Assembly: GCF_011068285.1 (NCBI RefSeq)
Contig: NZ_CP049616.1
Location: 124,001-188,000, forward strand
Reading direction: 5' to 3'
Length of the DNA stretch: 64,000 nt
DNA from: Flagellimonas oceani
GTDB taxonomy: Bacteria; Bacteroidota; Bacteroidia; Flavobacteriales; Flavobacteriaceae
The notes under the pieces are model-generated. The model saw only the letters and a program-made list of their open reading frames with translations. It was not told where the DNA came from and did no database searches. The translations under genes were made by a program, and so were the position numbers. This document shows positions 53,928 through 63,746 of the stretch, piece after piece. The first letter of the stretch is position 1. Each line of letters opens with the position of its first letter.

Positions 53928-55034
53928 TTACTTTTCACCATGTAGGTAAGCGGACATAGTCGGAAATACCTCACCGATGAGTTGCTCACTGACCTTGTCA
54001 CTATGTTTGCCGGTGTACCAGCAGGTGCTATGTGGTATTTTTTCCTCTTTCAACAATGTAGAGAAATAAACTGAACCTTCGAGCAATCCGGGAGTTTCGT
54101 CCTGATAGCCACAACTCAATGCAATTTTTTTGTACTGGGTTAAATTGTTCTTGTAATTTTTCACTTTTTCTTCCAAATTCCCAAAACCAGCTACCCATTT
54201 CTCTAGGACTTCTTCTTTCTTGGAAAAGGTGCCATCGGCATTCATCGTAAACGGGAATGCAATCTTTAAGGGTTGTGAAAGATCGGGAGAGAATGCAGAT
54301 CCAAAGGCAAGAATACCAAATATGCTCGTTATCTTTCGGTCATACGATTTTAATTCTTGTTGCAAGGTTTCAGAAAAATCCTCATCCCTCACATTTACCA
54401 TTTTTTCGGATAAATTCTGAACCTGCACCAAGGTCGAATCGTTCTTAAACATACCATTCAATAAATTATCATTTGCCAAAACGGCAGGACTCATGGCATA
54501 GGCCACAGAAAATACCTCGGGATGCCTTAAGCTGATATTGATTGTTCCACCTCCGCCCATTGAATGTCCACTTATTCCACGAGATTCCCGTTTCGCCAAA
54601 GTTTTGTAATGGCTGTCAACATAAGTAATGACATCTCTTACAATAAAATCTTCCCAATTTCCCGAAACAGGTGAATTGGCATACATCGACCCTTCAAACA
54701 GATTATGGCCGTTGAGTTCTATTAAGATGAACTCGTGTTCTTTACTATTCTTCATATAACTGTCAAAAGCCTCCGTTTTGGGATATTCGCCAGCCTCAAC
54801 GGTATAACCGTTCAAAAAATAGACAACTGGAAACAATTGATCTGAGTCTAAGTAAGACGGTGGTAAATAAACCCCAATCTTTTGCACATCTTTCGTGCCT
54901 ATTAAATTATCCTTAAGTGATGGAGCCGGAATCTCCACCAGCGAATAGTTGCTTTTTTGGTCCTGTGCTACTATGCCCCCGCCTAATAGAAGCAATAAAA
55001 TAACCACACATTGAATTTGACCTCGTTTTTTCAT
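53928..55034 (-). CDS. Secreted esterase-like alpha/beta hydrolase
   Basis: ATG 55034 gives a 368-residue protein with signal peptide (IQCVVILLLLLGGGIVAQ). It belongs to the esterase D/feruloyl-esterase group: VYLPPSYLDSDQLFPVVYFL, then the nucleophile elbow GHSMGGGG (Ser) and the C-terminal TCWYTGKHSD (His). A glycan O-acyl group or a phenolic ester are possible substrates. It lies 59 bp after the sulfatase gene on the same strand, between sulfatase and mutarotase. Confidence 0.82.
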   Translation of the reverse strand: MKKRGQIQCVVILLLLLGGGIVAQDQKSNYSLVEIPAPSLKDNLIGTKDVQKIGVYLPPSYLDSDQLFPVVYFLNGYTVEAGEYPKTEAFDSYMKNSKEHEFILIELNGHNLFEGSMYANSPVSGNWEDFIVRDVITYVDSHYKTLAKRESRGISGHSMGGGGTINISLRHPEVFSVAYAMSPAVLANDNLLNGMFKNDSTLVQVQNLSEKMVNVRDEDFSETLQQELKSYDRKITSIFGILAFGSAFSPDLSQPLKIAFPFTMNADGTFSKKEEVLEKWVAGFGNLEEKVKNYKNNLTQYKKIALSCGYQDETPGLLEGSVYFSTLLKEEKIPHSTCWYTGKHSDKVSEQLIGEVFPTMSAYLHGEK

Positions 55035-55093
55035 ATATATATTGTATATTGATAAATTAAAACTAGTTTGAAATTTAATTGATAATTCAAAGG

Positions 55094-56548
55094 TCAACCC
55101 CTGTCTTTCAACTGATCTTCCCCTTTGACCAAATTTAAATTATGGATTTTGACCAAGGCTTTGATTTGCTCAATGACATCAGGGTTACTTTCGGCAACAT
55201 TATATTTTTCAGATGGGTCCACTTCAAGATTGTATAGGAGTGGGGGGTCATGTTCTTCACGCATCGGTGGGCCATAGGCACCTTCCGTTATGAAATGGGC
55301 TTTGAAGGCTCCCAGCCTAACCGCATAAAGCTCATCTCCCCTGTAATAAAACACTTCTTTTCTCTCACTTGGTTTTTTTTCAAAGAGTGTTGGCCCAAGG
55401 TCATTTCCATCCATCTGTCGATCTTCGGGCAATGGCACGTTTGCCAATTTGCTGAAAGTGGTAAACAAATCCATGGTGGTGCCAATTTGGGTGACCAAAC
55501 CAGGTTGGATTCGGCCTGGTCCCCAAAAAATACATGGCTCACGCATACCCCCTTCCCATGTAGATCCTTTTCCTTCCCTCAATAACCCTGCACTTCCACC
55601 TTCTTGGTTCATGATGAGCCATGGTCCGTTGTCTGAGGTGAAGACTACAATTGTATTCTTATCTAGGCCACTATTTTTTAATTCGGCCAATATTTGTCCC
55701 ACCCCATGGTCAATTTCTTCAACAACATCGCCATAGAGCCCCCTATCGCTGGTGCCCAGAAAGTCCTTTGATGCGAAAAGGGGCACATGTGGAAGATTAT
55801 GGGCCAAATAAAGGAAAAAAGGTTTTTCCTTGTTCTTCCTTATGAACTGTACCGCCTCTTCATTATAACGTTTTGTCAATGTGTTCTGATCAGCTGGGCG
55901 CTCCACTATCTCCGTATTGCGCATCAGTGGAACATTGAAAGTATTTATATCTTTCCTCTCTTCCGATTTCCAAAAATCAATATACCCTTGAGTTGACCTG
56001 AATGGAATAATGTTGTCCATGTCATTGCTGTAAGGAATACCAAAATAATAGTCGAACCCTTGGCTCGTTGGCAAATACTCCTCTTTATGTCCCAAATGCC
56101 ATTTGCCAATGCAAGCCGTCACATAATCGACTTTTTTTAATTGTTCGGCCAAGGTTATCTCACTTTGCGGCAATCCTTTATGGGAATCGGGAAAAAGAAC
56201 ACGGTTCACCTTACTGGTCATTCCATTTCTGATGGGCAATCTCCCGGTCATCAATGCTGCCCTGCTGGGTGTGCATACGCTCGACCCAACATAGAAGTTC
56301 GTCCATTTTTGGCCTTCGACCGCCATTTGGTCCAGGTTTTTGGTGTGTATTGTAGGGTGCCCATATGAGCTTAAATCACCATACCCAAGGTCATCGGCAA
56401 AAATGACAACAAAGTTCGGAGGTACGTCTTCTCTCTGTGTAACTTGGTCGACATTGGCTTGTTGTCCCGTGCAGGTGCCAACCCATGACAAGAAGGCAAG
56501 TGTCAAAAACAGCTTTATGTTCATGAATCTAATCGTATTTACTTTCAT
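55094..56548 (-). CDS. Sulfatase (formylglycine type)
   Basis: A 484-residue S1-type sulfatase. The FGly motif SSVCTPSRAALMTGR has Cys92 as the residue that is oxidised; metal-binding Asp52-Asp53 sit in FADDLGYGD. The signal region LTLAFLSWVGTC looks like a lipoprotein or Sec signal, so it is exported. The protein has typical length and a full C-terminal subdomain. Sulfated glycan degradation is the likely role, in the PUL operon behind SusD. Confidence 0.92.
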   Translation of the reverse strand: MKVNTIRFMNIKLFLTLAFLSWVGTCTGQQANVDQVTQREDVPPNFVVIFADDLGYGDLSSYGHPTIHTKNLDQMAVEGQKWTNFYVGSSVCTPSRAALMTGRLPIRNGMTSKVNRVLFPDSHKGLPQSEITLAEQLKKVDYVTACIGKWHLGHKEEYLPTSQGFDYYFGIPYSNDMDNIIPFRSTQGYIDFWKSEERKDINTFNVPLMRNTEIVERPADQNTLTKRYNEEAVQFIRKNKEKPFFLYLAHNLPHVPLFASKDFLGTSDRGLYGDVVEEIDHGVGQILAELKNSGLDKNTIVVFTSDNGPWLIMNQEGGSAGLLREGKGSTWEGGMREPCIFWGPGRIQPGLVTQIGTTMDLFTTFSKLANVPLPEDRQMDGNDLGPTLFEKKPSERKEVFYYRGDELYAVRLGAFKAHFITEGAYGPPMREEHDPPLLYNLEVDPSEKYNVAESNPDVIEQIKALVKIHNLNLVKGEDQLKDRG

Positions 56549-56732
56549 CTAAATTTAATTTTTAATATTCAAGCAAGGCCTGGTAAATCCACAGAAGTCT
56601 ACCAAGATAGACTTCAGTAAAGCGAAAAGGTTGGAAGAAACCTTGAGGTAGGCCGACCATTAAATTAATCTGGAATACTTTTCTTTTCATTATATATTAT
56701 ATTCTCGACTCCCAAAAAGAACACTGATGTTT

Positions 56733-58160
56733 TTAATATCCAGGATTTTGTTCCAAATTTGAATTGGCATCCAGTTCTCTTTGGGGAATCGGATAGAGCA
56801 CATGAAAATCCTGGGCATTTTTCCCCCTTGCTTGGGCCCTAGAAATCATGACCCCGTGTCTTATTTGGTCTTCCCTCGCATTTCCTTCAAAGTAAAATTC
56901 CCACTCCCTTTCACTCAATATGGCATCTCTTAAGGAATCTTTGCCAAAACTTCCCAGATTCAAGGGGGTGGCACCGGCCCGGTTCCTGACCTCGTTGATC
57001 AGGTCGATGGCCTCTTGGGTGGGACCATTGAGTTCATTGAGTGCTTCTGCCCTTGTCAACAATATGTCCGCATACCTGATGACAATAATATCATTGCCAG
57101 CTGACGCTCCCACGGCATTTGGGTCAAAAGGTAATTTATAGGGGTGTGATTGATCGTTGCCCAACCCCATTACCAGTTCACCGGTTGCCGTACTCTGCCA
57201 TTCGGTTATTATACGGCTGGTTCTAGTATCTGTCGCCTCAAAGGAGTTTACAAAATCATCAAATAAGTAAGTGCGTGCAGCAAATACAGAATTGTTCGGG
57301 AAAGGTCTTGGATAATCCGGTGGGAAAATCAGCGCATTCATAAACTGGCCCGCCCCAGCAGCATCTTTGGGAAGTGCCCAAATGACCTCGGCATTGCCCT
57401 CGTTCGATATTTCAAACACGTCTGAGTAATTGGGTAAAAGACTGTACAGTCCCAAATCGATAACGCCCGAGGACATGTCGGCCGCTTTTTGCCATTGCTT
57501 GGTGTTCAGGTAAAACTTTGCCAAGACCGACATGGCCACGCCTTTGGATGCTTTTCCAAAGGCCGGAGGTTGGTTGGGTAAAGTGGCTATTGCCCCCAAC
57601 AGTTCCTGCTCTATAAAGGCCTGAGTCTCTTCGTCAGTTGATCGGGGCAGCAAAGGATCATCAGTAGAAGACCGATAAATCGGCACCCTACCAAAAAGCT
57701 TGTAAAGCTCCGAATAGGCCCATCCCCTTATAAAATGGGCCTCGGCTTCCGTTCTCTGCTTAAAATCATTCGAAAAAGAATCATTGTCCAGGTTGTCCAG
57801 GACCAGATTCGCATCACGAATGGAACTAAAGTACACTATCCATACAGGAATCAATTGGCCATGGTTGCTGTCCCAATTGTAATCGATCAATGATTGCCAT
57901 ACACTTTCAATCGACCCACCAGCGCCCCATACCTCACCGGCTGGCATGGTTCCCAAATAATAAGGGGACCAGGATTCATCATCCCCAGCCCTATGCGAAT
58001 AGGCATAAGCTGCATTCAATAAGGAGCTGAGACCTTGCTCAGAGGTAAAAAGTGTTGAGGGCGAGAGCTCAGAGAACACCTCTTCCTCCAAACGTTCTTC
58101 ACAGCCCAGCAGGCCAGACAGCATTATAGTGAGAGCTATTCTATAATAATAAGTTTTCAT
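56733..58160 (-). CDS. SusD-family nutrient-binding lipoprotein
   Basis: A 475-residue SusD/RagB protein with lipoprotein signal ending LSGLLGC. TPR-like helices and the late RYADILLTRAEALNELNG and EREWEFYFEGNAREDQIRHG segments are typical. It forms the lid over the SusC channel and binds glycan. It lies 26 bp after the susC-like gene. Confidence 0.92.
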   Translation of the reverse strand: MKTYYYRIALTIMLSGLLGCEERLEEEVFSELSPSTLFTSEQGLSSLLNAAYAYSHRAGDDESWSPYYLGTMPAGEVWGAGGSIESVWQSLIDYNWDSNHGQLIPVWIVYFSSIRDANLVLDNLDNDSFSNDFKQRTEAEAHFIRGWAYSELYKLFGRVPIYRSSTDDPLLPRSTDEETQAFIEQELLGAIATLPNQPPAFGKASKGVAMSVLAKFYLNTKQWQKAADMSSGVIDLGLYSLLPNYSDVFEISNEGNAEVIWALPKDAAGAGQFMNALIFPPDYPRPFPNNSVFAARTYLFDDFVNSFEATDTRTSRIITEWQSTATGELVMGLGNDQSHPYKLPFDPNAVGASAGNDIIVIRYADILLTRAEALNELNGPTQEAIDLINEVRNRAGATPLNLGSFGKDSLRDAILSEREWEFYFEGNAREDQIRHGVMISRAQARGKNAQDFHVLYPIPQRELDANSNLEQNPGY

Positions 58161-58186
58161 AATTATGATTTTTTTAATTGTTTGAC

Positions 58187-61100
58187 CTAAAAATTGGCAG
58201 TAAGACCCAACATATAGGTTGTTGCCAGGGGATAACTACTATAATCGATCCTAACGTTACTTCTACCGAATGAATTAGCCTCAGGATCAAATCCCACATA
58301 ATCAGTAATTGTAAACAGGTTCTGGCCGGTCACATAGACTTGAAGTGAGTTCAAAAAATCAATATTTTGAACTGGAACGTTGTACGATAGCCTGACATTT
58401 TTCAAACGCAGGTAAGATGCATCTTGAATGGTCAGGGTATTCACTTTTCCTGCACCATAGGCATTGGGGTTTACCCCTGATGGCCATTTAGCACCTGTAT
58501 TTTGGGGCGTCCATCGATCCAATATTTGGTGCGCAAGTCGGTTTCTTCTGAAGTTTGCAGGATAGAGAGACTCTATCAGGTTGATATTCAATAGGTCGAC
58601 ACCTGCCTGACCTTGAAAAAAGAAGTCCAACGTCAAATTCTTGTAGGAAATTGAATTTTGTATACCATAGGTAAAATCAGGATATGGGGTGCCTATAATG
58701 GTCTGGTCGGTAGGCGTAATGGCCCCATCTCCATTTCTATCTTCAAAAATTGGAAAGCCTGGCTGGGCTGTGGGCTGTGGTGAATTGGCTATATCGTCAC
58801 CTTCCTGAAAAATGCCGGTGACAACATATCCATAATAGGAGGCCAGGGGATCACCTTCTTGAATGATCGCCGTGTTGCCCACTGCTTGTACACTTCCCGT
58901 CACAATACTTTCAATTCGTCCCAAATCCACCACTTCATTCTTAATGGCGGAAAAATTCAATGAAGTATCCCATTTAAAATCATCGGTCACTATGTTGGTC
59001 GAGTTAAAAAGAAACTCAACCCCACTGTTCTTAACTTCGCCTACATTTGTCAATATTGATGAATAACCGGAAGCAAATGGCAATGGAAGGTCAAACAACA
59101 AATCCTTCGATTCTTTTGAAAAATAATCTAAACTACCACTGAATCTGCCCCCTGAAATACCGAAATCAAGACCGATGTTGAGTTGTTCGGTGGTTTCCCA
59201 CTTAAGGTCTGGATTTGGAATACGCTGGGGGGAGACACTGCCTGAAATGGTGCCACCAAACACTACGTTGGGTCCTGTTCCAAAGGTCAGTTGCGATGCA
59301 TAGTTGCCAATTTCCTGGTTACCTGTCTGACCCCAACTCGCCCGTAGCTTGAACTGGCTGAAACTATCGGGAATAAATTCTTCTTGGTCAAGTTTATAGC
59401 CCAAGGCAAAGGATGGAAAATAACCCCATTTGTTGTTCTCTCCAAACCTTGATGACCCATCCGCCCTTATTGAGGCGGTAAATAAAAATTTGTCAAAAAG
59501 GTTATAGTTCACCCTGCCTAGATATGACAACAAGGTATTTTCTTCCTTGCCACTAGAGAGTACATCCGTATTGGTGTCGCCCAGTGCCAAATTGTTAGTT
59601 TTGATATCATCTGTCGGAAAACCGCTGATATTACCGGAAAAGAACCGCGAACTGAACTTTTGAAAGGTGATACCACCCAATACCGTAAGTGCATGGTCTT
59701 CGTTAAAAGCTTTGTCATAGGTCATCGTGTACTCGAACAGATAGTTGGAGCGTTCCAATACGTTGATGTTCGCGATACCGCCAGCGGCACCGCCACGAAT
59801 GGTCTGGGTGGTATTGTAAATGTCACGTCTCGATGTTTGTCTGTCGGTCCCGAAATTGAACTTGCCTGAAAGATCTTCAGTGAAATCGTAGTTCAAAAAA
59901 GCACTTCCGAATGTTCTATTGGTCTCGCTCTCGCTAATGATGGCATTTATCAAGGTAACTGGATTGTTGACAGTCAGATTCGCCGACTGGCTAAAAGTAC
60001 CATCGTCATTAAATATGGTCTCCGTAGGATCATATAACAATGAAGAATAAATAGGCCCTGCTTGCTCATTGGTATTGACGCCATCGACATTGTTGTTGTC
60101 CTTGACCAAACTTGTGTTGAAGTTTAGGCCTATCTGGGTCTTGTTCCCAATTTTTGTCTCAAGGTTTATTCTTCCGGTATATCTTTTTATCCCCGTATTT
60201 TTTACAACACCTTCTTGATCAAAATAGTTGAATGAGGCATAATAGTTTGTGTTTTCGCTGCCCCCGCTCACAGCCAGGTTGTGATTGGTCAAAGGAGCCG
60301 AGCGAAAGACTTCATCTTGCCAATCGGTCCCCCTGCCGATTCTTGAAATATCCTCATTGTTGAAAACCACTGCGTTTCCTTGTGCAATTGACAAGTCGTT
60401 TATGGCATCTATGTATTGTGAGGTGGAAAGCACATCGATTTTTTCAGCGACCGATTGGATACCTGCATATACATCATACGTGACATTTACCTTGCCTTTG
60501 CTTCCCTTCTTGGTAGTGATCAAAATTACCCCATTTGCCCCTCTTGAACCGTAAATTGCCGTTGCTGAGGCATCCTTTAAAATCTCTATCGATTCCACAT
60601 CAGCTGGATTCAGGGAATTCAAGGGATTCCTAGGGCTCAGGTTTTGACCTACTTCGGCCACCCCGCCAGAACCAAGGTTGGGGCTGTTGTCAATCGGGAA
60701 CCCATCTATTACATACAAAGGCTCGTTACTGGCATTCAAAGAGTTGGAGCCCCTGATCCTAATTGCCAACCCACCTCCAGGGGCTGAACTGGCTTGGTTT
60801 ATCTGTACCCCAGCAGCCCTACCTAGCATCATTTGGTCCACGGATACGTTCGCCCCCGGGTTCATGTCGTCTTGACCCAATGACGCCACGGACCCAGTTA
60901 AGTCACTTTTCTTCTGCGTTCCATAGCCGACAACCACGATTTCATCAAGGACGGCAGTACTTTCCTGCAAAACAATGTTCAAAACCGATTGTCCGTTGAC
61001 AGGGATTTCTTTCGTAGTGAACCCGATATAGGATACGGTCAATATGACATCACCGTCAGTTACCTTGATCGAAAAATTTCCATCAAAATCGGTTTGGGTG

Positions 61101-61594
61101 CCGTTCGTGGTTCCCTTTTCGATGATATTTGCTCCTGCCAAAGGAACTCCTGAATCATCCAAAACCGTTCCGCTGACCGTAAAATCTTGAAAAAAAACGG
61201 CGTCGGTGTTTGGTATATGATAGGTTTGATCTTTAAAGACTGTTACTTGTCTGCCAATAATATTGTAACCTAGACCGTACGATTCTAATAAAGAGTCAAG
61301 AACGTTAGGTAAGGTTATATTGTTTTTCTTGAGAGTAATTGAATTATCATTGGGCAAAATACCATCTTTGTAAAAAAAGATGTACTCGCTTTCATCCTGT
61401 AACTGGTTGAATAGTGTCTCTAAACTTACATTTTTAAGGTCAAGATTAAACTTGGTCTGTGAGTAAGAGTGGTTTGCATAGAGAGCGGTTAACCCCAATA
61501 ATATGTAACAAAGAAAGGACCTCATTATTTTTATTGAAATGGATTGACCATTTAATTTGCCTAGAACATGGGCAATACTTAAGTAATTATTCAT
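58187..61594 (-). CDS. SusC-family TonB-dependent receptor with STN domain
   Basis: ATG 61594 gives a 1135-residue outer-membrane transporter with signal peptide (IMRSFLCYILLGLTALYANH region). Domains are in order: STN (about 55-125; LKNVSLETLFNQLQDESEYI), a carboxypeptidase-D-like beta domain, the plug with VVGYGTQKKSDLTGSVASLG, and a 22-strand barrel ending SYPLATTYMLGLTANF. The STN domain is the part that contacts FecR-type anti-sigma factors, whose gene lies just upstream. It imports glycan pieces together with SusD. Confidence 0.93.
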   Translation of the reverse strand: MNNYLSIAHVLGKLNGQSISIKIMRSFLCYILLGLTALYANHSYSQTKFNLDLKNVSLETLFNQLQDESEYIFFYKDGILPNDNSITLKKNNITLPNVLDSLLESYGLGYNIIGRQVTVFKDQTYHIPNTDAVFFQDFTVSGTVLDDSGVPLAGANIIEKGTTNGTQTDFDGNFSIKVTDGDVILTVSYIGFTTKEIPVNGQSVLNIVLQESTAVLDEIVVVGYGTQKKSDLTGSVASLGQDDMNPGANVSVDQMMLGRAAGVQINQASSAPGGGLAIRIRGSNSLNASNEPLYVIDGFPIDNSPNLGSGGVAEVGQNLSPRNPLNSLNPADVESIEILKDASATAIYGSRGANGVILITTKKGSKGKVNVTYDVYAGIQSVAEKIDVLSTSQYIDAINDLSIAQGNAVVFNNEDISRIGRGTDWQDEVFRSAPLTNHNLAVSGGSENTNYYASFNYFDQEGVVKNTGIKRYTGRINLETKIGNKTQIGLNFNTSLVKDNNNVDGVNTNEQAGPIYSSLLYDPTETIFNDDGTFSQSANLTVNNPVTLINAIISESETNRTFGSAFLNYDFTEDLSGKFNFGTDRQTSRRDIYNTTQTIRGGAAGGIANINVLERSNYLFEYTMTYDKAFNEDHALTVLGGITFQKFSSRFFSGNISGFPTDDIKTNNLALGDTNTDVLSSGKEENTLLSYLGRVNYNLFDKFLFTASIRADGSSRFGENNKWGYFPSFALGYKLDQEEFIPDSFSQFKLRASWGQTGNQEIGNYASQLTFGTGPNVVFGGTISGSVSPQRIPNPDLKWETTEQLNIGLDFGISGGRFSGSLDYFSKESKDLLFDLPLPFASGYSSILTNVGEVKNSGVEFLFNSTNIVTDDFKWDTSLNFSAIKNEVVDLGRIESIVTGSVQAVGNTAIIQEGDPLASYYGYVVTGIFQEGDDIANSPQPTAQPGFPIFEDRNGDGAITPTDQTIIGTPYPDFTYGIQNSISYKNLTLDFFFQGQAGVDLLNINLIESLYPANFRRNRLAHQILDRWTPQNTGAKWPSGVNPNAYGAGKVNTLTIQDASYLRLKNVRLSYNVPVQNIDFLNSLQVYVTGQNLFTITDYVGFDPEANSFGRSNVRIDYSSYPLATTYMLGLTANF

Positions 61595-61686
61595 AATTTT
61601 AGAGTTCAGTTTAGTTATTACTTCGGTAATACATTTTACCGGCAGATGCGCCAACATCTGTCGGTTTTCATTTCATTCTGTATATT

Positions 61687-62763
61687 TTATTTCATAGGCA
61701 CTGTATCTTTTAAATTTAACTTGGTGGAGGCCAGTATGATTTTGTCGGTTTGATATTCCGCAAAAAAGTTAGATGCTTCTCCTATAGTTTGTATGACTTG
61801 CCCCAGATTTTCCTTTAAGTCAAGTTTTCCAGAAAATGTTTCTGTTTTTAAATGATTTTCCTTTATGAAAATTTCCACACCATAATATCTCGACAATTTT
61901 GTGGTGATATATTCCAAATCACGGTTTTTCAGATTTAGGAAGCCTTCTCTCCACCCAAAATATTCATCAATGTTCACATCGTGCATTTCTATTTCTTTGG
62001 TTTTGGTATTATAGCCAGCCATTGTGCCCGGGGCCATCTTAAAAGACTTTTCGTCATCATGGTCATAGGTCACCAAAACACTGCCGCTCTTAAGAACTGT
62101 ACTAGCCATTTCATCATCGGGATAAGTGCTGACATTGAAAACGGTTCCCAATACATTGATCTCCTGATTGGTCGAGATCACCCGAAAGGGTTTTGATGGG
62201 TTATGTGCAACTTCGAATATGGCCTCACCTTCGAGAAAGACCTCCCGCTCCTTATCCCTGAAAAACGCAGGGTAGATAAGCCTAGACCCTGAATTTATCC
62301 ATATTTTCGTTCCATCAGAAAGGGTCACGTCGGTACGTTTTCCAAAGGGCACCAGTATCGTGTTGAATACAGGTTTTTTTTCATCTTCTATAGTTTGTCT
62401 ATATTTTTCACCTGTTCCCACGTGCAGATCTTTTCCCGTTGACGAGTACCTTAATGTGTTGTTCTTTTCATTTAGTTGAATTTTTTCTCTCTCTCCGAGC
62501 ACCACGATTACTTGGCTGCTACTGCCAAAGTCAACAATTGATTTATTTTCATCAATATAATCCTGCAATGACTGTTCGCTAGATTTGTCAAAAACGGTAA
62601 AAACAGCAAACAACAGCGCTATCGATGCCGCCGCACCGTACAACAACGTTGCCCTTCGTTGCCTTTTTGCATTTTTTCTTAGAAGTTTGGCCGATCTTAT
62701 AATACGGCTCTTAAGCTTTGTCCGCTCTAAGTCGGAAAGTGGTTCGTTCTCGCTAAAGTTCAT
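61687..62763 (-). CDS. FecR-family anti-sigma factor
   Basis: A 358-residue FecR protein. The cytoplasmic N-terminus contains an RSAKLLRKNAKRQRRA-type region, one membrane helix is at about residues 42-59, and the periplasmic FecR domain follows (DGTKIWINSGSRLIYPAFF ... FLEGEAIFEVAHN). It holds the sigma factor until the STN domain of SusC signals that the substrate is bound. It lies between sigma and susC on the same strand. Confidence 0.93.
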   Translation of the reverse strand: MNFSENEPLSDLERTKLKSRIIRSAKLLRKNAKRQRRATLLYGAAASIALLFAVFTVFDKSSEQSLQDYIDENKSIVDFGSSSQVIVVLGEREKIQLNEKNNTLRYSSTGKDLHVGTGEKYRQTIEDEKKPVFNTILVPFGKRTDVTLSDGTKIWINSGSRLIYPAFFRDKEREVFLEGEAIFEVAHNPSKPFRVISTNQEINVLGTVFNVSTYPDDEMASTVLKSGSVLVTYDHDDEKSFKMAPGTMAGYNTKTKEIEMHDVNIDEYFGWREGFLNLKNRDLEYITTKLSRYYGVEIFIKENHLKTETFSGKLDLKENLGQVIQTIGEASNFFAEYQTDKIILASTKLNLKDTVPMK

Positions 62764-62853
62764 ACTTTATTTGTAATTATGGGGTAAATGGAACTTACCG
62801 TCCATATATAAGAGGGCAGTTTTTGATATTTATAGACAAAAAAAAACGCTTTT

Positions 62854-63453
62854 TTAAAAGAACAATGTTAAGGCCGTGTCGCGGATCGTTTTTAACGTTC
62901 TGTAAACCAGCGTTCTGGCAGAAGCAACAGAAAGTCCCAAATCTCCGGCGATCTGTTGATATGTCTTTTCTTGGGCGAAACGAAGTCGAAGTATCTTTCG
63001 TTGATGATCCGTTAAATTAACCATTATTTTTTTTAGCCTCTTTGACAGTTCATTTTCTTTTTCATCTTCGATCATTTCTTCCTCATGTGAAATAACCGTC
63101 AGGCCTGCAGTAGAGTAACTATTGTTAAAGGTTTCCAATTCGCTCTCCAAACTCTTGATCTTATGGTCGCTTTGCTTAATGAGTTTTCTTTTAAGGGACA
63201 TTATCAAATAGGCCTCTATGTTTTTGACATCCGATAATTTCTTGTGGTATCTATAAAGGTCTAGAAAAAGATTGTGGATTTCATCTTGAACTTTAGCTCT
63301 ATCTCCACTGATTTTGTACCCATAGGCAAAAAGTTTGTCAACGTAAAGGTCATATAGAGACCCCAAAGATGCCAAACAGCCTTTCTTCAGATCTTTCCAG
63401 AGCAGTTTCTCTATAGAGTCTAGTACTTGGTCTATTTTTTTTTCTCTTCCCAT
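62854..63453 (-). CDS. ECF sigma factor, FecI-like
   Basis: ATG 63453 gives a 199-residue ECF sigma factor. Region 2 includes AKVQDEIHNLFLDLYRYHKK and region 4 the HTH LTDHQRKILRLRF with TYQQIAGDLGLSVASARTLV. It is 90 bp before fecR. It should drive the downstream susC/D genes in response to the glycan. The frame opens further to 63585, but the upstream stretch is not sigma-like. Confidence 0.9.
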   Translation of the reverse strand: MGREKKIDQVLDSIEKLLWKDLKKGCLASLGSLYDLYVDKLFAYGYKISGDRAKVQDEIHNLFLDLYRYHKKLSDVKNIEAYLIMSLKRKLIKQSDHKIKSLESELETFNNSYSTAGLTVISHEEEMIEDEKENELSKRLKKIMVNLTDHQRKILRLRFAQEKTYQQIAGDLGLSVASARTLVYRTLKTIRDTALTLFF

Positions 63454-63746
63454 TGATACCGTAATCCAAATGGTATGGCAAATTTGCCGATTGACAAAAT
63501 CATAATTAGTAAATGGAATATTATCATGTCCCATTATTGAAATTATCGCAACTAATGTATAAAAAAAATAAAGAATTGATAACAATGATAAATTTTTTTA
63601 CAAATTAACTTTTTAATGATATGAGAAGTTGGGTGCCCAGCTCAAAAGGGCTAAGAGTGTCAAGAAAACAAAAAATGATGTCTATAAAAAAAGGGTTTTC
63701 ATCTCTTACTAAAAATGGGCGACCAACAAGTTAAAACTCTGCAGAC

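Noticed and set aside
63586..63746. Riboswitch or attenuator before the last sulfatase
   Set aside because: Only short chance pairings seen; nothing with a convincing structure.
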